Shown here piece after piece: positions 44,785-53,997 of a DNA stretch of 64,000 bases; the first letter of the stretch is position 1, and each line of letters opens with the position of its first letter. Source of the stretch: DASZRZ01 sp963732925 (lineage in GTDB: Bacteria; Acidobacteriota; Terriglobia; Terriglobales; Acidobacteriaceae); assembly GCA_963732925.1 (NCBI GenBank), contig CAVTBJ010000009.1:161655-225654 (forward strand), written 5' to 3'. Both the position numbers and the translations under genes were made by a program. Below the pieces are notes generated by a model. That model was not told where the DNA came from. It was given only the letters and a program-made list of their open reading frames with translations, and made no database searches.

Positions 44785-46998
44785 CTACTTCTTGAACACC
44801 ACGTTCACCAGCAGGCGGTCTCCTTCCACGTCCACAACATTGCAATAGGTGCGCGATCCGCGGCGCACAAAGTCGAGTCCGACACGGCTTTTGCCGATGC
44901 GCAGGTTGCGAATATGGAGAAAGTCCAGCCAGTCGGGAAGTTCGGGATTGATGATGTTCACCAGATTGCGCGAAGAACTGGGACGAATGCCGAGCAGCGA
45001 AGTGAGAATCAGGAAGAACGCGCCGGAAGCCCATGCTTGGGGTGAACAAGACACGGGATAGTGCACCGGCTCGTCAAACTCGCGGCGCTGCATGCCGCAG
45101 AACAGCTCAGGAAGGCGGTAGTCGCGGAAGTTCAGCGCCGCCTGAAACAGGCTGGTGAAGACCTTTACGGCCGGGGCGCGAAATTCGTTCAGCGCCATGC
45201 CGTGCGCGATCAGGGAATTATCGTGCGGCCACACCGATCCCCGGTGATAGCTCATGGGGTTGAAGCCTTTTTCTTCGGTGGAGAGCGTGCGCCATCCCCA
45301 TCCGGAAAACATGTCGTCGCGCATCAGGCGGTCCACAAGGGCGCGGGCCCGTTCCCGCGACAGCATGCGAGTAAACAGCAAGTGGCCTGGGTTGGATGAG
45401 ATCACGTCCAGCGGACGCTTCTCGCGGTCGAGAGCCATGGCGTAGAAGGAACGCGAGGGCACCCAGAAGAGCCGCTCGACCCGGCGGGCGAGGTCCGTGG
45501 CCTCGCGACGCAGGCGATCTGCAGTATCACTGTCTCCGAAGTGGCGCAGCATAGAAGCCATGCGGTACTTGGCGTCATAGACGTATCCCTGCACTTCGAC
45601 CAGAGCCAGGGGCGGCTCGGCGACCTTGCCGTCGCGGTGCAGATTGGCGTCCCAGGAATCCTTCCAGCCCTGATTGACCAAGCCGCGCTTGGAGCGGCAC
45701 AGGTATTCGACCAGGCCATCGCCGTCGAGATCGCCATAGTGGTCAATCCATTCCAGGGCGCGATAGGCGGCGGGCAGAAGGTCGCGAACCAGAGCCTCAT
45801 CGCCCGTCCAGTTCCAGGTTTCACTCAGAAGGATGAGGAAGAGCGGAGTTGCGTCCACGGTGCCATAATAGGGTCCGAACGGCATCTCGCCAGAGCGCGT
45901 CATTTCGCCATCGCGGTACTCGTGGATAATCTTCCCTGGCTGCTCGTCACGCCAATCGTTTACCTCCCTGCCCTGCAATTGGGCCAGCACGCGCAGGGTG
46001 TCGATCGCCAGCTCAGGATTCAGCAGCAACGATTGATACGAGGCGATGATGGAATCGCGGCCAAACAGGGTGGCGAACCAGGGAATGCCCGCGGCAACCA
46101 CGTGCTGGTGGTCTTCCGGAATGCGGAGACCGTGAAAATCGGCCACGCAGGTATTCATGGCCTGGTCGAAGACGTGGTTACTGCTCTGAAAACGCGTGGA
46201 GCGGTTCTGCCACTCAAAAAAGGCGTCGCGCCGGCTGCGCAACACCGAACCGTGGTTGTAGTCGGTGACGCGGACCTTCCGGTTCTCCACCATGGGAGTC
46301 ACGGCGATCTCCAGCTGTCCCCGGCCCATCGGGGGCAGTTCCATCCGCCACAAGGCTTTCTGCCCGGCGATTTTTGCCGGCGAGGGCGCCAGCTCGATCA
46401 AGGTCTTGCGCAGCACACCATCGCGGCCGCGGTAATAGAAAGCCAGCGAATGGTCCGTGAGCACGGGCTGGAAATACTGACCGTGGAGCTTGCGCTCGCA
46501 ACCGCGAACCTGAAACACATCCACGAAATCGGCGTCGAAGACCAGCTCGACTGTGAGGGGAATGGAAGTCTGGTTGTAATTTTCAAAGGTGAGGCGGTCG
46601 AAGAAGACGTCGCCACCGAGCAACTGCTCGCGGCGAATGTGGATGGTATGTTCTGGCAGGTCCAGAGTTCCGGACACGCGTATATTTCCGGTGGTCAGCT
46701 CCACCTGGGAAGCGAAGGTCTTTTCCGTGCTGGCGGAGAGCACCGTGGTGCGGGCGCCCTCGACCCGCAGTTCCATGTGGCTCAGAAAGCGGGTGTCATC
46801 ATGGAAGAAGCCAACATCGGGTGCGCCGGGAGGCGTGATCTCGCCGGCAACCGTCGTGGAAAGAAAGGTCTTGCCGTCGATCAGCGTCAGGTTGTTGACC
46901 TTGCGCGGTTCGAGGGTCTGGAAGGCCAGGCGCGGCTCTACATACCGTGAGGGTACTTCGACGAGCTCATCTTCGAAGACCAGCGAATGTGTCGTCAT
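44785..46998 (-). CDS. Amylo-alpha-1,6-glucosidase (glycogen debranching enzyme family)
   Basis: 737 residues. An N-terminal GDE_N_bis-type domain (PGAPDVGFFHDDTRFLSHMELRV) is followed by an (alpha/alpha)6 glucosidase domain with GIPWFATLFGRDSIIASYQ, DEQPGKIIHEYRDGEM, YYGTVDATPLFL and SVWPHDNSLIAHGMA. It hydrolyses the alpha-1,6 branch of glycogen or a related glucan in the cytoplasm. Its ATG overlaps the stop of the glycosyltransferase gene (ATGA), so they are coupled; glgA is 4 kb away. Typical of the Acidobacteria-cyanobacteria type rather than GlgX. Confidence 0.93.
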   Translation of the reverse strand: MTTHSLVFEDELVEVPSRYVEPRLAFQTLEPRKVNNLTLIDGKTFLSTTVAGEITPPGAPDVGFFHDDTRFLSHMELRVEGARTTVLSASTEKTFASQVELTTGNIRVSGTLDLPEHTIHIRREQLLGGDVFFDRLTFENYNQTSIPLTVELVFDADFVDVFQVRGCERKLHGQYFQPVLTDHSLAFYYRGRDGVLRKTLIELAPSPAKIAGQKALWRMELPPMGRGQLEIAVTPMVENRKVRVTDYNHGSVLRSRRDAFFEWQNRSTRFQSSNHVFDQAMNTCVADFHGLRIPEDHQHVVAAGIPWFATLFGRDSIIASYQSLLLNPELAIDTLRVLAQLQGREVNDWRDEQPGKIIHEYRDGEMTRSGEMPFGPYYGTVDATPLFLILLSETWNWTGDEALVRDLLPAAYRALEWIDHYGDLDGDGLVEYLCRSKRGLVNQGWKDSWDANLHRDGKVAEPPLALVEVQGYVYDAKYRMASMLRHFGDSDTADRLRREATDLARRVERLFWVPSRSFYAMALDREKRPLDVISSNPGHLLFTRMLSRERARALVDRLMRDDMFSGWGWRTLSTEEKGFNPMSYHRGSVWPHDNSLIAHGMALNEFRAPAVKVFTSLFQAALNFRDYRLPELFCGMQRREFDEPVHYPVSCSPQAWASGAFFLILTSLLGIRPSSSRNLVNIINPELPDWLDFLHIRNLRIGKSRVGLDFVRRGSRTYCNVVDVEGDRLLVNVVFKK

Positions 46999-48074
46999 GC
47001 CACTGCGGGCCGCTCCTCATCCAAGTCTTCCAAGTCTTCGGAAAGGAAGCCGGGCTCCATACCCAGAATCTCCGCGTAAATAGCAGCGTACTGCCTTGCC
47101 ATACGTTCCAGGGAAAAATTCTGTTGCGCATAGCCCCGCACCCAGGCAGGAACAAAGTTGCCCAGGCCGGCAATCTTGGCGGCCATGTCCTGCACATCGG
47201 AGCAAATGTAGCCGGAGACTCCGTTACCAATGACTTCCCGGACAGAGCCGCCGGGCAGAGCCAGCACTGGCGTGCCGCACGCCATGGCCTCAATCATCAC
47301 CAGTCCAAAGGGTTCGTCCCACTGAATGGGGAACAGCATGGCGGCGGCATGGCCCAGCAGGTCGTTCTTACCCGCCAGGTCGAGCTCGCCGACATACTCG
47401 ACATTGCGGCCGTCCACATGCGGTTTGATTTCGCTCTCCCAGAAGGAACGGAAGATGGGCTGAATCTCTCCCGCCAGCTTGAGAGGGATACCCGCCCGTT
47501 TGGCCGCCGCGATGGCCAGGTGAGGACCCTTGATGGGAGCTATGCGGCCCAGAAAACATACATAAGGCTGCTTCTCCGCAACTGGAGTATAGCGGGACAG
47601 ATCAATGCCATGGTGAACGGTGCGGATTCGCGGCAAGGTTTCCTGCACCCGCTGGAAATTGCTGATGGTTACGTACTCCACCTCGGGATAGTGCTCGTAA
47701 AAGTCCGTCAACTCCTGCGTGTGGGGGTGATGAATGGTGTAGACAAAAGGCACGCCGACAAAACGGGAAAGGGCCAGTCCGGGAGCATTGTTCAGGTGGA
47801 TGATGTCGCAGTCGGAGGCGGCCTCCGCCACGGCCCATGCGGTGTGATTGATGTCCTGCAGGCTCCCGTAAGTTTCGCTTTGCAGCGGCCATTCCGATTT
47901 GGCGTACAACCAGTGCTTTTCCACCGGAACGGTCGATTCCCCGTTGGTGTAGACAACAACCTCCACCCCCAACCTGTCCAGACCTTCCGCAAGATGTGCG
48001 ATGAACAACTCGGTACCGCCGTAGAGACACGGCGGGACGGTGATGAAAGGCGGCGCAACTAAGGCAACTCTCAT
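46995..48074 (-). CDS. GT4-family glycosyltransferase
   Basis: 359 residues from ATG 48074 (MRVALVAPPFITVPPCLYGG). The GT-B fold is clear: TELFIAHLAEGLDRLGVEVVVYT at the N-terminus, FVYTIHHPH and TVHHGIDLSRYTP, then the nucleotide-sugar site FLGRIAPIKGPHLAI and the C-terminal EPFGLVMIEAMACGTPVLALPGGSVREV. It transfers a sugar from a nucleotide donor, retaining the anomeric centre. Genes of this PPSLYGGTE-like type often pair with debranching enzymes; the two overlap. Acceptor unknown. Confidence 0.93.
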   Translation of the reverse strand: MRVALVAPPFITVPPCLYGGTELFIAHLAEGLDRLGVEVVVYTNGESTVPVEKHWLYAKSEWPLQSETYGSLQDINHTAWAVAEAASDCDIIHLNNAPGLALSRFVGVPFVYTIHHPHTQELTDFYEHYPEVEYVTISNFQRVQETLPRIRTVHHGIDLSRYTPVAEKQPYVCFLGRIAPIKGPHLAIAAAKRAGIPLKLAGEIQPIFRSFWESEIKPHVDGRNVEYVGELDLAGKNDLLGHAAAMLFPIQWDEPFGLVMIEAMACGTPVLALPGGSVREVIGNGVSGYICSDVQDMAAKIAGLGNFVPAWVRGYAQQNFSLERMARQYAAIYAEILGMEPGFLSEDLEDLDEERPAVA

Positions 48075-48272
48075 GGGGTTCAGTCCGGGCCGCGGGAAGC
48101 ATTCGAGCGGCAGAAACGGCGGCCAGCTCACTTTTCAGTCCAAAGGATTCTCGTTCCCTTTCTAGGATGCAGATGGAAAAGGAAGTGTTGCGGCGTCTAC
48201 TCTGCGCGCCGCGAAGCTGTGTCGTTTGGATCATCACGACACAACGTTTTCGCGTTGCCATCACGAAAGTGG

Positions 48273-48886
48273 TTACGCGGCCGACGCCGCCTTAATCCCC
48301 GAGGCTTCAGTCTGCGCCGGTTGAGCGCCACCGCCGCGCGTGATCGCGGCCTCAAGCTCCTGCGCACCCAGGACGCTGGTGTGTTCTTCCAGAACACGCT
48401 GCTGAGCACGCCGACCGATTTCCCGGAGTTCGCTTTCGCTGTACTCCCGCAGGTAGCGAACGACATCTTCCGATAAGGTCGGAAGCAAAATCTCGTTTCC
48501 TGGAGAGAAGAACCTGTCGAGCCCCCCAGTTGTCAGAGACGATGGTAGCGGCGCAGGCGGCAGCTTCGAACAAACGAACCGAAGGGGAGAGCCCGCCATG
48601 ATCATGTCGCGGCGGGCCACATTCAGAGTGATGCGGGAGGACGAGTAGAAGCGACCGTGCCGCGCAGCCAGCTCACCACGCCCTGCGCCGAGGAAGCCAC
48701 CAGGATCTCCGTTCCCAAGTCGAAGAACTCATGCGTCGCGGTTCTGGTGTCGCTGAAGAATATCGGGCTCGGCAAAGGCAACTGCATGCCCCAACGCGCT
48801 TAGGTTCTTATAGATCCCGCGATAGTAGTGGCGGCGCCGTTCCAGTAGGACGAGGTCAGGCTGGAACCGAAGACGAAGATATTCAT
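48273..48886 (-). pseudogene. CgeB-family glycosyltransferase remnant with internal deletion and frameshifts
   Basis: From ATG 48886 (ATGA overlap with the upstream gene) the family N-terminus MNIFVFGSSLTSSYWNGAA is followed, across frames, by YYRGIYKNLSALGHAVAFAEP and RHQNRDA. Only about 35 codons later the C-terminal part appears: RFYSSSRITLNVARRDMIMAG, SVRLFEAAACAATIVSDN, LDRFFSPGNEILLPTLSEDV, ending at 48273. Relatives are about 370 residues, this totals about 205, so roughly 150 codons of the middle are missing, and at least three frame changes are needed. Clearly not functional as read; it may be a collapsed assembly or a real deletion. Confidence 0.72.
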
Positions 48887-49998
48887 TTCCCTAATTCCTC
48901 ACAGATCTCGATCAGCTGGGCGGCGCGGTGACGGCAGGTATGGCGGGAACGAACCGTCTGCAAGCCATTGGCGGCTAACTGCTCGCGGGCGCGGCGGTCG
49001 CACAGGAGGTGCTCGAGTTCGGCCTCGAGGGCCTCTCCGTTCTCCACCACCAGATAATCTTCTCCGGGGCGGAACAGTCCCTCCACGTCCAGCCAGGGCG
49101 AGCACAACAAAGGAACTCCGCAAGCCAATGCCTCGAAGACGCGAATGGTGGGAATTCCGCTGAGCCCGTTGGTGTACGGCCTCCTGGGAACATGCAGGGC
49201 CACGTGGCTGCGGGCGTAGGCCTGTGGCGCAAACAGGTTCGGCAGATAGCCACGAAAATCAATGCCAGCCTGGTCGAGTTGCTGCCGGGCGGCTTCGGGA
49301 TAGCGCACCCCGTGCACGGCAAACCTGCGTCCGGGCATGTGCAGGGCCGGCTCGATCAGGAACTCGTGCAACTCATGGGTAGGCTGGTCGTCGCCCCAGT
49401 TGCCGATCCAGATCACGTCGTCGGACTTTTCCGCCGGCAGCGGCTGAAAGGCATCCACGTCCGCGGCCTCGTGGAACGTCCAGGCGCGGGGAATTCCGAA
49501 ACCGTCGGTGTAGATGCGACGGATGGCTTCCCCGAAGGCGAGCACGCCATCGAACTGGTCCAGGCGAAAGCGCAGGATTTCACCGGCGCTGGTATAGGCG
49601 CGATGATGGGTGTCGTGCAGCAGCGCAACAAACCCCAACTCCTGCTTCATGGAAAGTATGGTGTTGACGATCTCCGGGTCGTTCCACTCATGCAGGATCA
49701 CCACGTCCGCTCCGCGCAATTGCTGCCGCAGCAGCGTCTTGAGGGTGTCGTCTTTGTTATAGAACTGGACGTCCAGGTCAAAGTAGACGCGGCGAAACTC
49801 GTCAATGGCCTCGACGGCCATTTCGCCTTCCGTATGAACCAGGTTGGAGAGCGACCAACTGCCAAGTTGCTCATAGCATTGCACGCGATGCCCCATGCCC
49901 ATCAGCGCGTGGGCCAGGCCGCGCAGAAAATGCGCGTTGCCATGGTTCCAGTCGGAGACCCAGGAATGGGCGAAGAAATGGATGTTGAGGCGGTTCAT
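48883..49998 (-). CDS. CgeB-like glycosyltransferase
   Basis: 371 residues. ATG 49998 (MNRLNIHFFAHSWVSDWNHG) opens a CgeB-type GT-B protein: HFLRGLAHALMGMGHRVQCYE, DVVILHEWNDPEIV, IWIGNWGDDQPTHEL and the C-terminal GIPTIRVFEALACGVPLLCSPW. The ending VENGEALEAELEHLLCDRRAREQLAANGLQTVRSRHTCRHRAAQL is typical of spore-maturation CgeB-related transferases that occur in surface polysaccharide loci. Its stop overlaps the next start (ATGA). Sugar and acceptor unknown. Confidence 0.88.
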   Translation of the reverse strand: MNRLNIHFFAHSWVSDWNHGNAHFLRGLAHALMGMGHRVQCYEQLGSWSLSNLVHTEGEMAVEAIDEFRRVYFDLDVQFYNKDDTLKTLLRQQLRGADVVILHEWNDPEIVNTILSMKQELGFVALLHDTHHRAYTSAGEILRFRLDQFDGVLAFGEAIRRIYTDGFGIPRAWTFHEAADVDAFQPLPAEKSDDVIWIGNWGDDQPTHELHEFLIEPALHMPGRRFAVHGVRYPEAARQQLDQAGIDFRGYLPNLFAPQAYARSHVALHVPRRPYTNGLSGIPTIRVFEALACGVPLLCSPWLDVEGLFRPGEDYLVVENGEALEAELEHLLCDRRAREQLAANGLQTVRSRHTCRHRAAQLIEICEELGK

Positions 49999-50600
49999 TG
50001 CTGGGGAACCCCCGCGGAGGCTGGCAGCCCGGAACCAGGAACCCGCGCAAGTAAGCGGGAATACAAGTCGAGATAGCCCTCCACCATCCGCTCCGCCGTA
50101 TAACATTGACGGGCGCGCTCGAAGGCGCGGTTGGCATACTTGTGCCGCAGGCGGGGACTTGAGGCGAGAGTCTCGATGGACTGCGCCAGGCTCCGGGCAT
50201 CGTTGGTTTCGAAGTAGCAGGCGGCATCGCCCCAGATTTCCCGGAACGAAGGAGTGTCGTTGACCACGAGGGCGCAGCGCGAGAAGGCGGCTTCCAGCGG
50301 CGCCAGCCCGAAAGGCTCGTAGTGGGAGGTGGCCCCATAAATCGAAGACCGGCTGAGGATGTACGCCATCCGGGGATGCGGCTGCGACCCGTAGAAGCTC
50401 ACATTGGAGCGCGTAGCGCAGGAAGAAGTCCCGCCGCGCAGAGCTTCATCGGGATGCGTTTCCGGTCCGATGATCACCACCGGGACCCTGTGGTCGTGAC
50501 CGAGCAGGAACTGCATTCGCTTTCCGCCATCCCAAAGACGCCCGACCGAAACCACCTGGTCGTCCTTGGCGATGTAGGGGTTGAACAGCTCGGGATTGCG
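49995..50600 (-). pseudogene. GT4 glycosyltransferase remnant (C-terminal part only)
   Basis: About 200 codons ending at 49995 with GT-B C-terminal features: NPELFNPYIAKDDQVVSVGR, LWDGGKRMQFLLG, VIIGPETHPDE, then HYEPFGLAPLEAAFSRCALV and SLAQSIETLASSPRLR. The frame ends abruptly upstream near 50600, where a methyltransferase N-terminus begins in another frame. The missing N-terminal half (about 180 residues) is not found in the window. The stop overlaps the next gene's ATG region by four bases, so the 3' end is in its natural place. Confidence 0.75.
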
Positions 50601-50604
50601 TCAT

Positions 50605-50857
50605 TGCATCCCATATCCAGCACGGTGGCGCCACGCAGGTCCTGGGGAATGGCGTGAGCCAGGTGTTTCCATTTGATGGCCGGAAAATCTCCCAGAAAGT
50701 GGTTGGGAGCTGTGGGAACGCCGTGCAGATCGAGGTTGTGAAACCATTCGCCCAACTCTCTAATGCGGCGCTGCAGGGCCTCCCGACCCGGACCAGACAC
50801 CCCGGCATGGTCCAGGGGCCCGGAGTGGCCGCAGCGGCTTTGTGTAGACGACGACAT
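50605..50857 (-). pseudogene. Methyltransferase remnant (TIGR04290-like, N-terminal part only)
   Basis: ATG 50857 to about 50605 encodes about 84 residues: RRIRELGEWFHNLDL, VPTAPNHFLGDFPAIKWKHLA and the SAM-binding start DLRGATVLDMGCN, the conserved N-terminus of a methyltransferase family found in sugar and polysaccharide loci. Right after GCN it is replaced by glycosyltransferase sequence. The rest of the methyltransferase (about 150 residues) is absent. The family link is by pattern recall of the GxWFHN and HFLGD motifs. Confidence 0.65.
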
Positions 50858-51245
50858 TGGCGCGTTCCAGACAGGGAAAAATCCCTGCCAACGTACTTTT
50901 TAGAATCTGTGGTAGGTACTCGGGATGCCTGCCGGCAACACCGAGCGGAAAAGGCAGGCGCTGTAGTTAACAAGCACAGTAAGTAACAAAAGGAGAAGCA
51001 GAGTGGTAGCGGCTTCCGGGTTGGTGCGTCCACTGGGAAAGAAGCAACGAGCGAAGTTCCAGTCTGCTAGTTCTGGAATTCAGCCTTGCAAGTTGCGGCA
51101 AGCGTGCGAAGCTACGCTTGCAGGGGCCACCCGGCACGGGTCACGACCTCGGGCAAGGGTTTTTCTGATTGCGTTTCCGTGCCCCGGAGCTTCTCACTCT
51201 GACTGCTTTCTTACCCCGGTGTCGCGCTGATCAGGCGGTCGCTTT
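50858..51245. other. 388-base stretch without a supported gene
   Basis: Lies upstream of the truncated methyltransferase and downstream of the receiver-like gene. A 75-codon plus-strand frame (51003-51230, GTG start after AGGAG) has a basic, low-complexity product with no family features. A short inverted repeat CAGGGA..TCCCTG sits near 50872. No other signal was seen. Confidence 0.4.
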
Positions 51246-51728
51246 TCATGCCGGATCGAGCCGGGTTCGCATGCGCTGCGCAACCTCCAGCATGGAACGC
51301 ACCTTGCCTTCGAGGGGACCGGGAAGCCGTGCCGAGAGCAGTTGCTCGCTGGTCAACAGGATGGCGGTCAGCTCCGAGCGTAGCTGGCCGCGCAACTCGG
51401 TTTGCGCGACATTGAGAGCCGCCGCCCGTTCCTGCCCAGCCCTGCGCAAGGCACTCAGAACATCTCGCACCACCCTGTCGCTGCGGCTGATTCCCAGGTT
51501 GATGAAGACTGGCATCGCGGGTTCCACCCGTTTGAGCAGCAGTTCCAATTTTCCGTCCGCCAGGTCCATCAGGCTTTCATCGATGACCACAGCGGAAAAT
51601 TCGCCGCGCCGAAGCTGTTCGACCGCCCCGCGCGTCCCCACAGCCAACTCTGTTTTCTCTCCGGAAGAACTCCGGATCGCTCGGGCCAGTTCCGGACCTT
51701 GTTCTGAGGCAGTAATAAGAAGAATCAT
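51246..51728 (-). CDS. Degenerate receiver with a histidine-kinase-like helix
   Basis: 160 residues. The first 115 residues follow the CheY fold (MILLITASEQGPELARAI, AVVIDESLMDLADGK) with an aspartate at the phosphorylation position, but the acidic pair of the first loop is absent and the conserved lysine near residue 95 is missing (VFINLGI). The C-terminal 45 residues look like a HisKA dimerisation helix pair, LRGQLRSELTAILLTSEQLL, with the phosphorylatable histidine and the following P replaced by G and E. It is therefore a pseudo-receiver plus a pseudo-DHp, perhaps an inactive partner for a nearby signalling protein. The NtrC gene at 52285 is a candidate neighbour. Confidence 0.72.
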   Translation of the reverse strand: MILLITASEQGPELARAIRSSSGEKTELAVGTRGAVEQLRRGEFSAVVIDESLMDLADGKLELLLKRVEPAMPVFINLGISRSDRVVRDVLSALRRAGQERAAALNVAQTELRGQLRSELTAILLTSEQLLSARLPGPLEGKVRSMLEVAQRMRTRLDPA

Positions 51729-51971
51729 AGGATGACCTAGTGCAACCAATAAACCATAATCATTATCTTTAAAATCAGATCTTTACAGAAGGCATCTCAC
51801 GTGCAATTCCCATATCGGAACCAGGCTTCGGGAATGGGACGCCCATTTTGGTCCGGATTGCTTTTGCGGCTTTCACTGAAGTTTGCGACCTCCACTGGAG
51901 AAGGTGCATCGAATGGGGTGTCCTAGGGATTCGCCCCTTGGCTACCCAAGTTTTTTGAGGGAAATTGACAA

Positions 51972-52263
51972 ATGAAGTCAGCGCTTAGGTCAGCTCGAGG
52001 AAAGAGTAAGGCGGGAGGCTCTGCGGGAGCAGCACGAAGCAGCGCTACCGCCGAGCGCAAGCCGGTGCGTGGAACCCGGCATCGCAGAACCGGAAGTCAC
52101 GCCTGATCTTGATATGGAATGGCTGCGGGAAAGCAGCGAAGAAGGGCAAGAGGTGGAAGTGCTCGCCGATAAGGTATTTGCTTCGGTTCTGCGGCGCTGC
52201 GGATGGAAGCGCAACGAACGCGGCCAGATTGAGCACGTGGGGGGTGGCCAGGGCCGGGATTAA
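51972..52263 (+). pseudogene. Small hypothetical gene with a one-base frame error near its start
   Basis: GAGGG 12 bases before ATG 51972 suggests a start, but that frame stops after about 44 codons of basic sequence. Deleting one A after the ATG restores MSQRLGQLEERVRREALREQ followed by EPEVTPDLDMEWLRESSEEG and a helical C-terminus (VLADKVFASVLRRCGWKRNE) to 52263, about 96 residues. No family recognised. The acidic/helical product is more protein-like than the truncated frame. Confidence 0.4.
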
Positions 52264-52284
52264 TCGGCCCGGAGGCTCCGGTAG

Positions 52285-53685
52285 CTAGTCCAAGGAATAT
52301 TCCTTCAGCTTACGGTAAAGAGTAGTTTTACCGATGCCCAGCAGGCGGGCAGCCTGCAGCTTGTCCCCGTTCAGATGCTGGATCGCGGCCAGAATTGTGT
52401 CTCGCTCTAGCTGAGCTAAGGGCGTGATGACTGGCGGAATGCTGGGGTTCCGGGTAGCTGCTTGGCCCGCGTTCTGCACCGCGGAGGGGAGGTCGGCAAC
52501 GTGGAGCAGCGGGCCCGAACTCAGGGTCGCGGTCCTCTCCAGGCAGTTTTCCAGTTCCCGCACATTTCCCGGCCAGTCATAGTTCAGCAACACTTTCGCG
52601 GCATCGTCGCTGATGGTGCGACGGACTCCCGTGACCCGCGAGAGGCGTTCCATAAAATATTCCGTCAGCAGAGGAATGTCGGACTTGCGGTCGCGCAGCG
52701 GGGGAATGCGCAGGGTCAGCACATTCAGCCTGTAATACAAGTCGCGACGAAAGGTCCCCTCAGCCACGGCCTGCTCCAGATCGCGATTGGTGGCCGCCAG
52801 AATGCGCACTTTGATGGGCATGCGGCGGGTGCTGCCGATGGGCCGAATCTCCTTTTCCTGAATGGCGCGCAACAGCTTGGCCTGCAGATCCACGGGAAGC
52901 TCGGCCACTTCGTCTAGAAAAATTGTGCCGCCCTCGGCGATCGACAACAAGCCTTCCTTGGCGCGAACCGCACCGGTAAACGCCCCTTTGACATAACCGA
53001 ACAACTCGCTTTCGATCAGGGAAGGCACCAGCGCCCCGCAATCCACTGGAATGAACGGCTTATCGTGCACCGGCCCGGAATAATGAATGGAGCGTGCCAC
53101 CAGCTCTTTTCCCGTCCCGCTCTCTCCCAGAATCAGCACGGGATGGGTGCTTTGCGCTGCCTTGGAGATAATCCGATAAAGCTTCTCCATCTCCGGGGAC
53201 TGCCCCACGATGGCCCCAAATCCGTGCTTGCTGCGCAGTCTCTCGCGCAGAGCCCGCTTTTCGGTCGCGATTCTCAGCTCCCCCACCGCGCGTTCCAGGA
53301 CAAGGCGCAGTTCTTCGGTGGTGTACGGCTTGCTGATGTAGTCGAATGCGCCCATGCGCATCGCCTGGACGGCGGAAGCGACCGTGGCAAAGGCAGTGGT
53401 GACGATCACCAGAGCGTCCGGGCGAAGGCTGCGGATCACGCGCAGCGCATCCAATCCTCCTAATCCAGGAGCGCGCAAGTCCATCAGAACAATGTCGATC
53501 GGCTGACCTTCCAGGCTCTTGTACGCCTGCTCGGCCGTATCGGCCGTAAGGGTGTGGAACCCCAGAGTCTCTACGGAATCGCGCGCACTCTCACGTACCA
53601 CCCGATCTTCGTCCAGCAGCAGCACGTTCAGTAGATTCGAGCCGGAAACCTCATGGCCGGTAATGGCAAATTGAACTCCCAACAT
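52285..53685 (-). CDS. NtrC-type sigma-54-dependent response regulator
   Basis: 466 residues. A receiver domain (about 17-130; phosphoacceptor in LMDLRAPG, KPYTTEEL) is followed by an AAA+ domain with Walker A GESGTGKE, the sigma-54 contact loop GAFTGA, Walker B GTIFLDEVAELP, and a Fis-type helix-turn-helix at the C-terminus (LQAARLLGIGKTTLYRKLKEY). It activates RNA polymerase with sigma-54 when phosphorylated. ATG 53685 follows GGAGGAG closely. The partner kinase is not adjacent. About 310 upstream bases (53686-53997) hold no gene. Confidence 0.95.
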   Translation of the reverse strand: MLGVQFAITGHEVSGSNLLNVLLLDEDRVVRESARDSVETLGFHTLTADTAEQAYKSLEGQPIDIVLMDLRAPGLGGLDALRVIRSLRPDALVIVTTAFATVASAVQAMRMGAFDYISKPYTTEELRLVLERAVGELRIATEKRALRERLRSKHGFGAIVGQSPEMEKLYRIISKAAQSTHPVLILGESGTGKELVARSIHYSGPVHDKPFIPVDCGALVPSLIESELFGYVKGAFTGAVRAKEGLLSIAEGGTIFLDEVAELPVDLQAKLLRAIQEKEIRPIGSTRRMPIKVRILAATNRDLEQAVAEGTFRRDLYYRLNVLTLRIPPLRDRKSDIPLLTEYFMERLSRVTGVRRTISDDAAKVLLNYDWPGNVRELENCLERTATLSSGPLLHVADLPSAVQNAGQAATRNPSIPPVITPLAQLERDTILAAIQHLNGDKLQAARLLGIGKTTLYRKLKEYSLD

Positions 53686-53997
53686 TCACTCCTCCCTCGC
53701 TGATCCATTCAGGGTCTTCGCGCCCCCCGGGAACAGGAAAAATCCCGCGGAAGCGCGTTCTATACTGGAACTCATCGGCTAAGGCCATGTGCCTCAAGGT
53801 CTTGCCACTTACCGCAAAAGGAATTTCGCCCCTACTCTACATTCCTAAAATGGAAAAAATCCAGCCCTAACCCGCGTATCAAATCGCGGAAGCGGTGCAA
53901 TCGGGAATTGGTTCCGTTTTGGGAATTTTGGCTCTTGCCGATGATTGATCGTGGATTCGGCCGGCTTTTCCCGAAATCTGGCGAGCTTGCGGGTGTT

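Noticed and set aside
51003..51230. 75-codon plus-strand frame with AGGAG upstream
   Set aside because: Basic low-complexity product with no known fold; likely chance.
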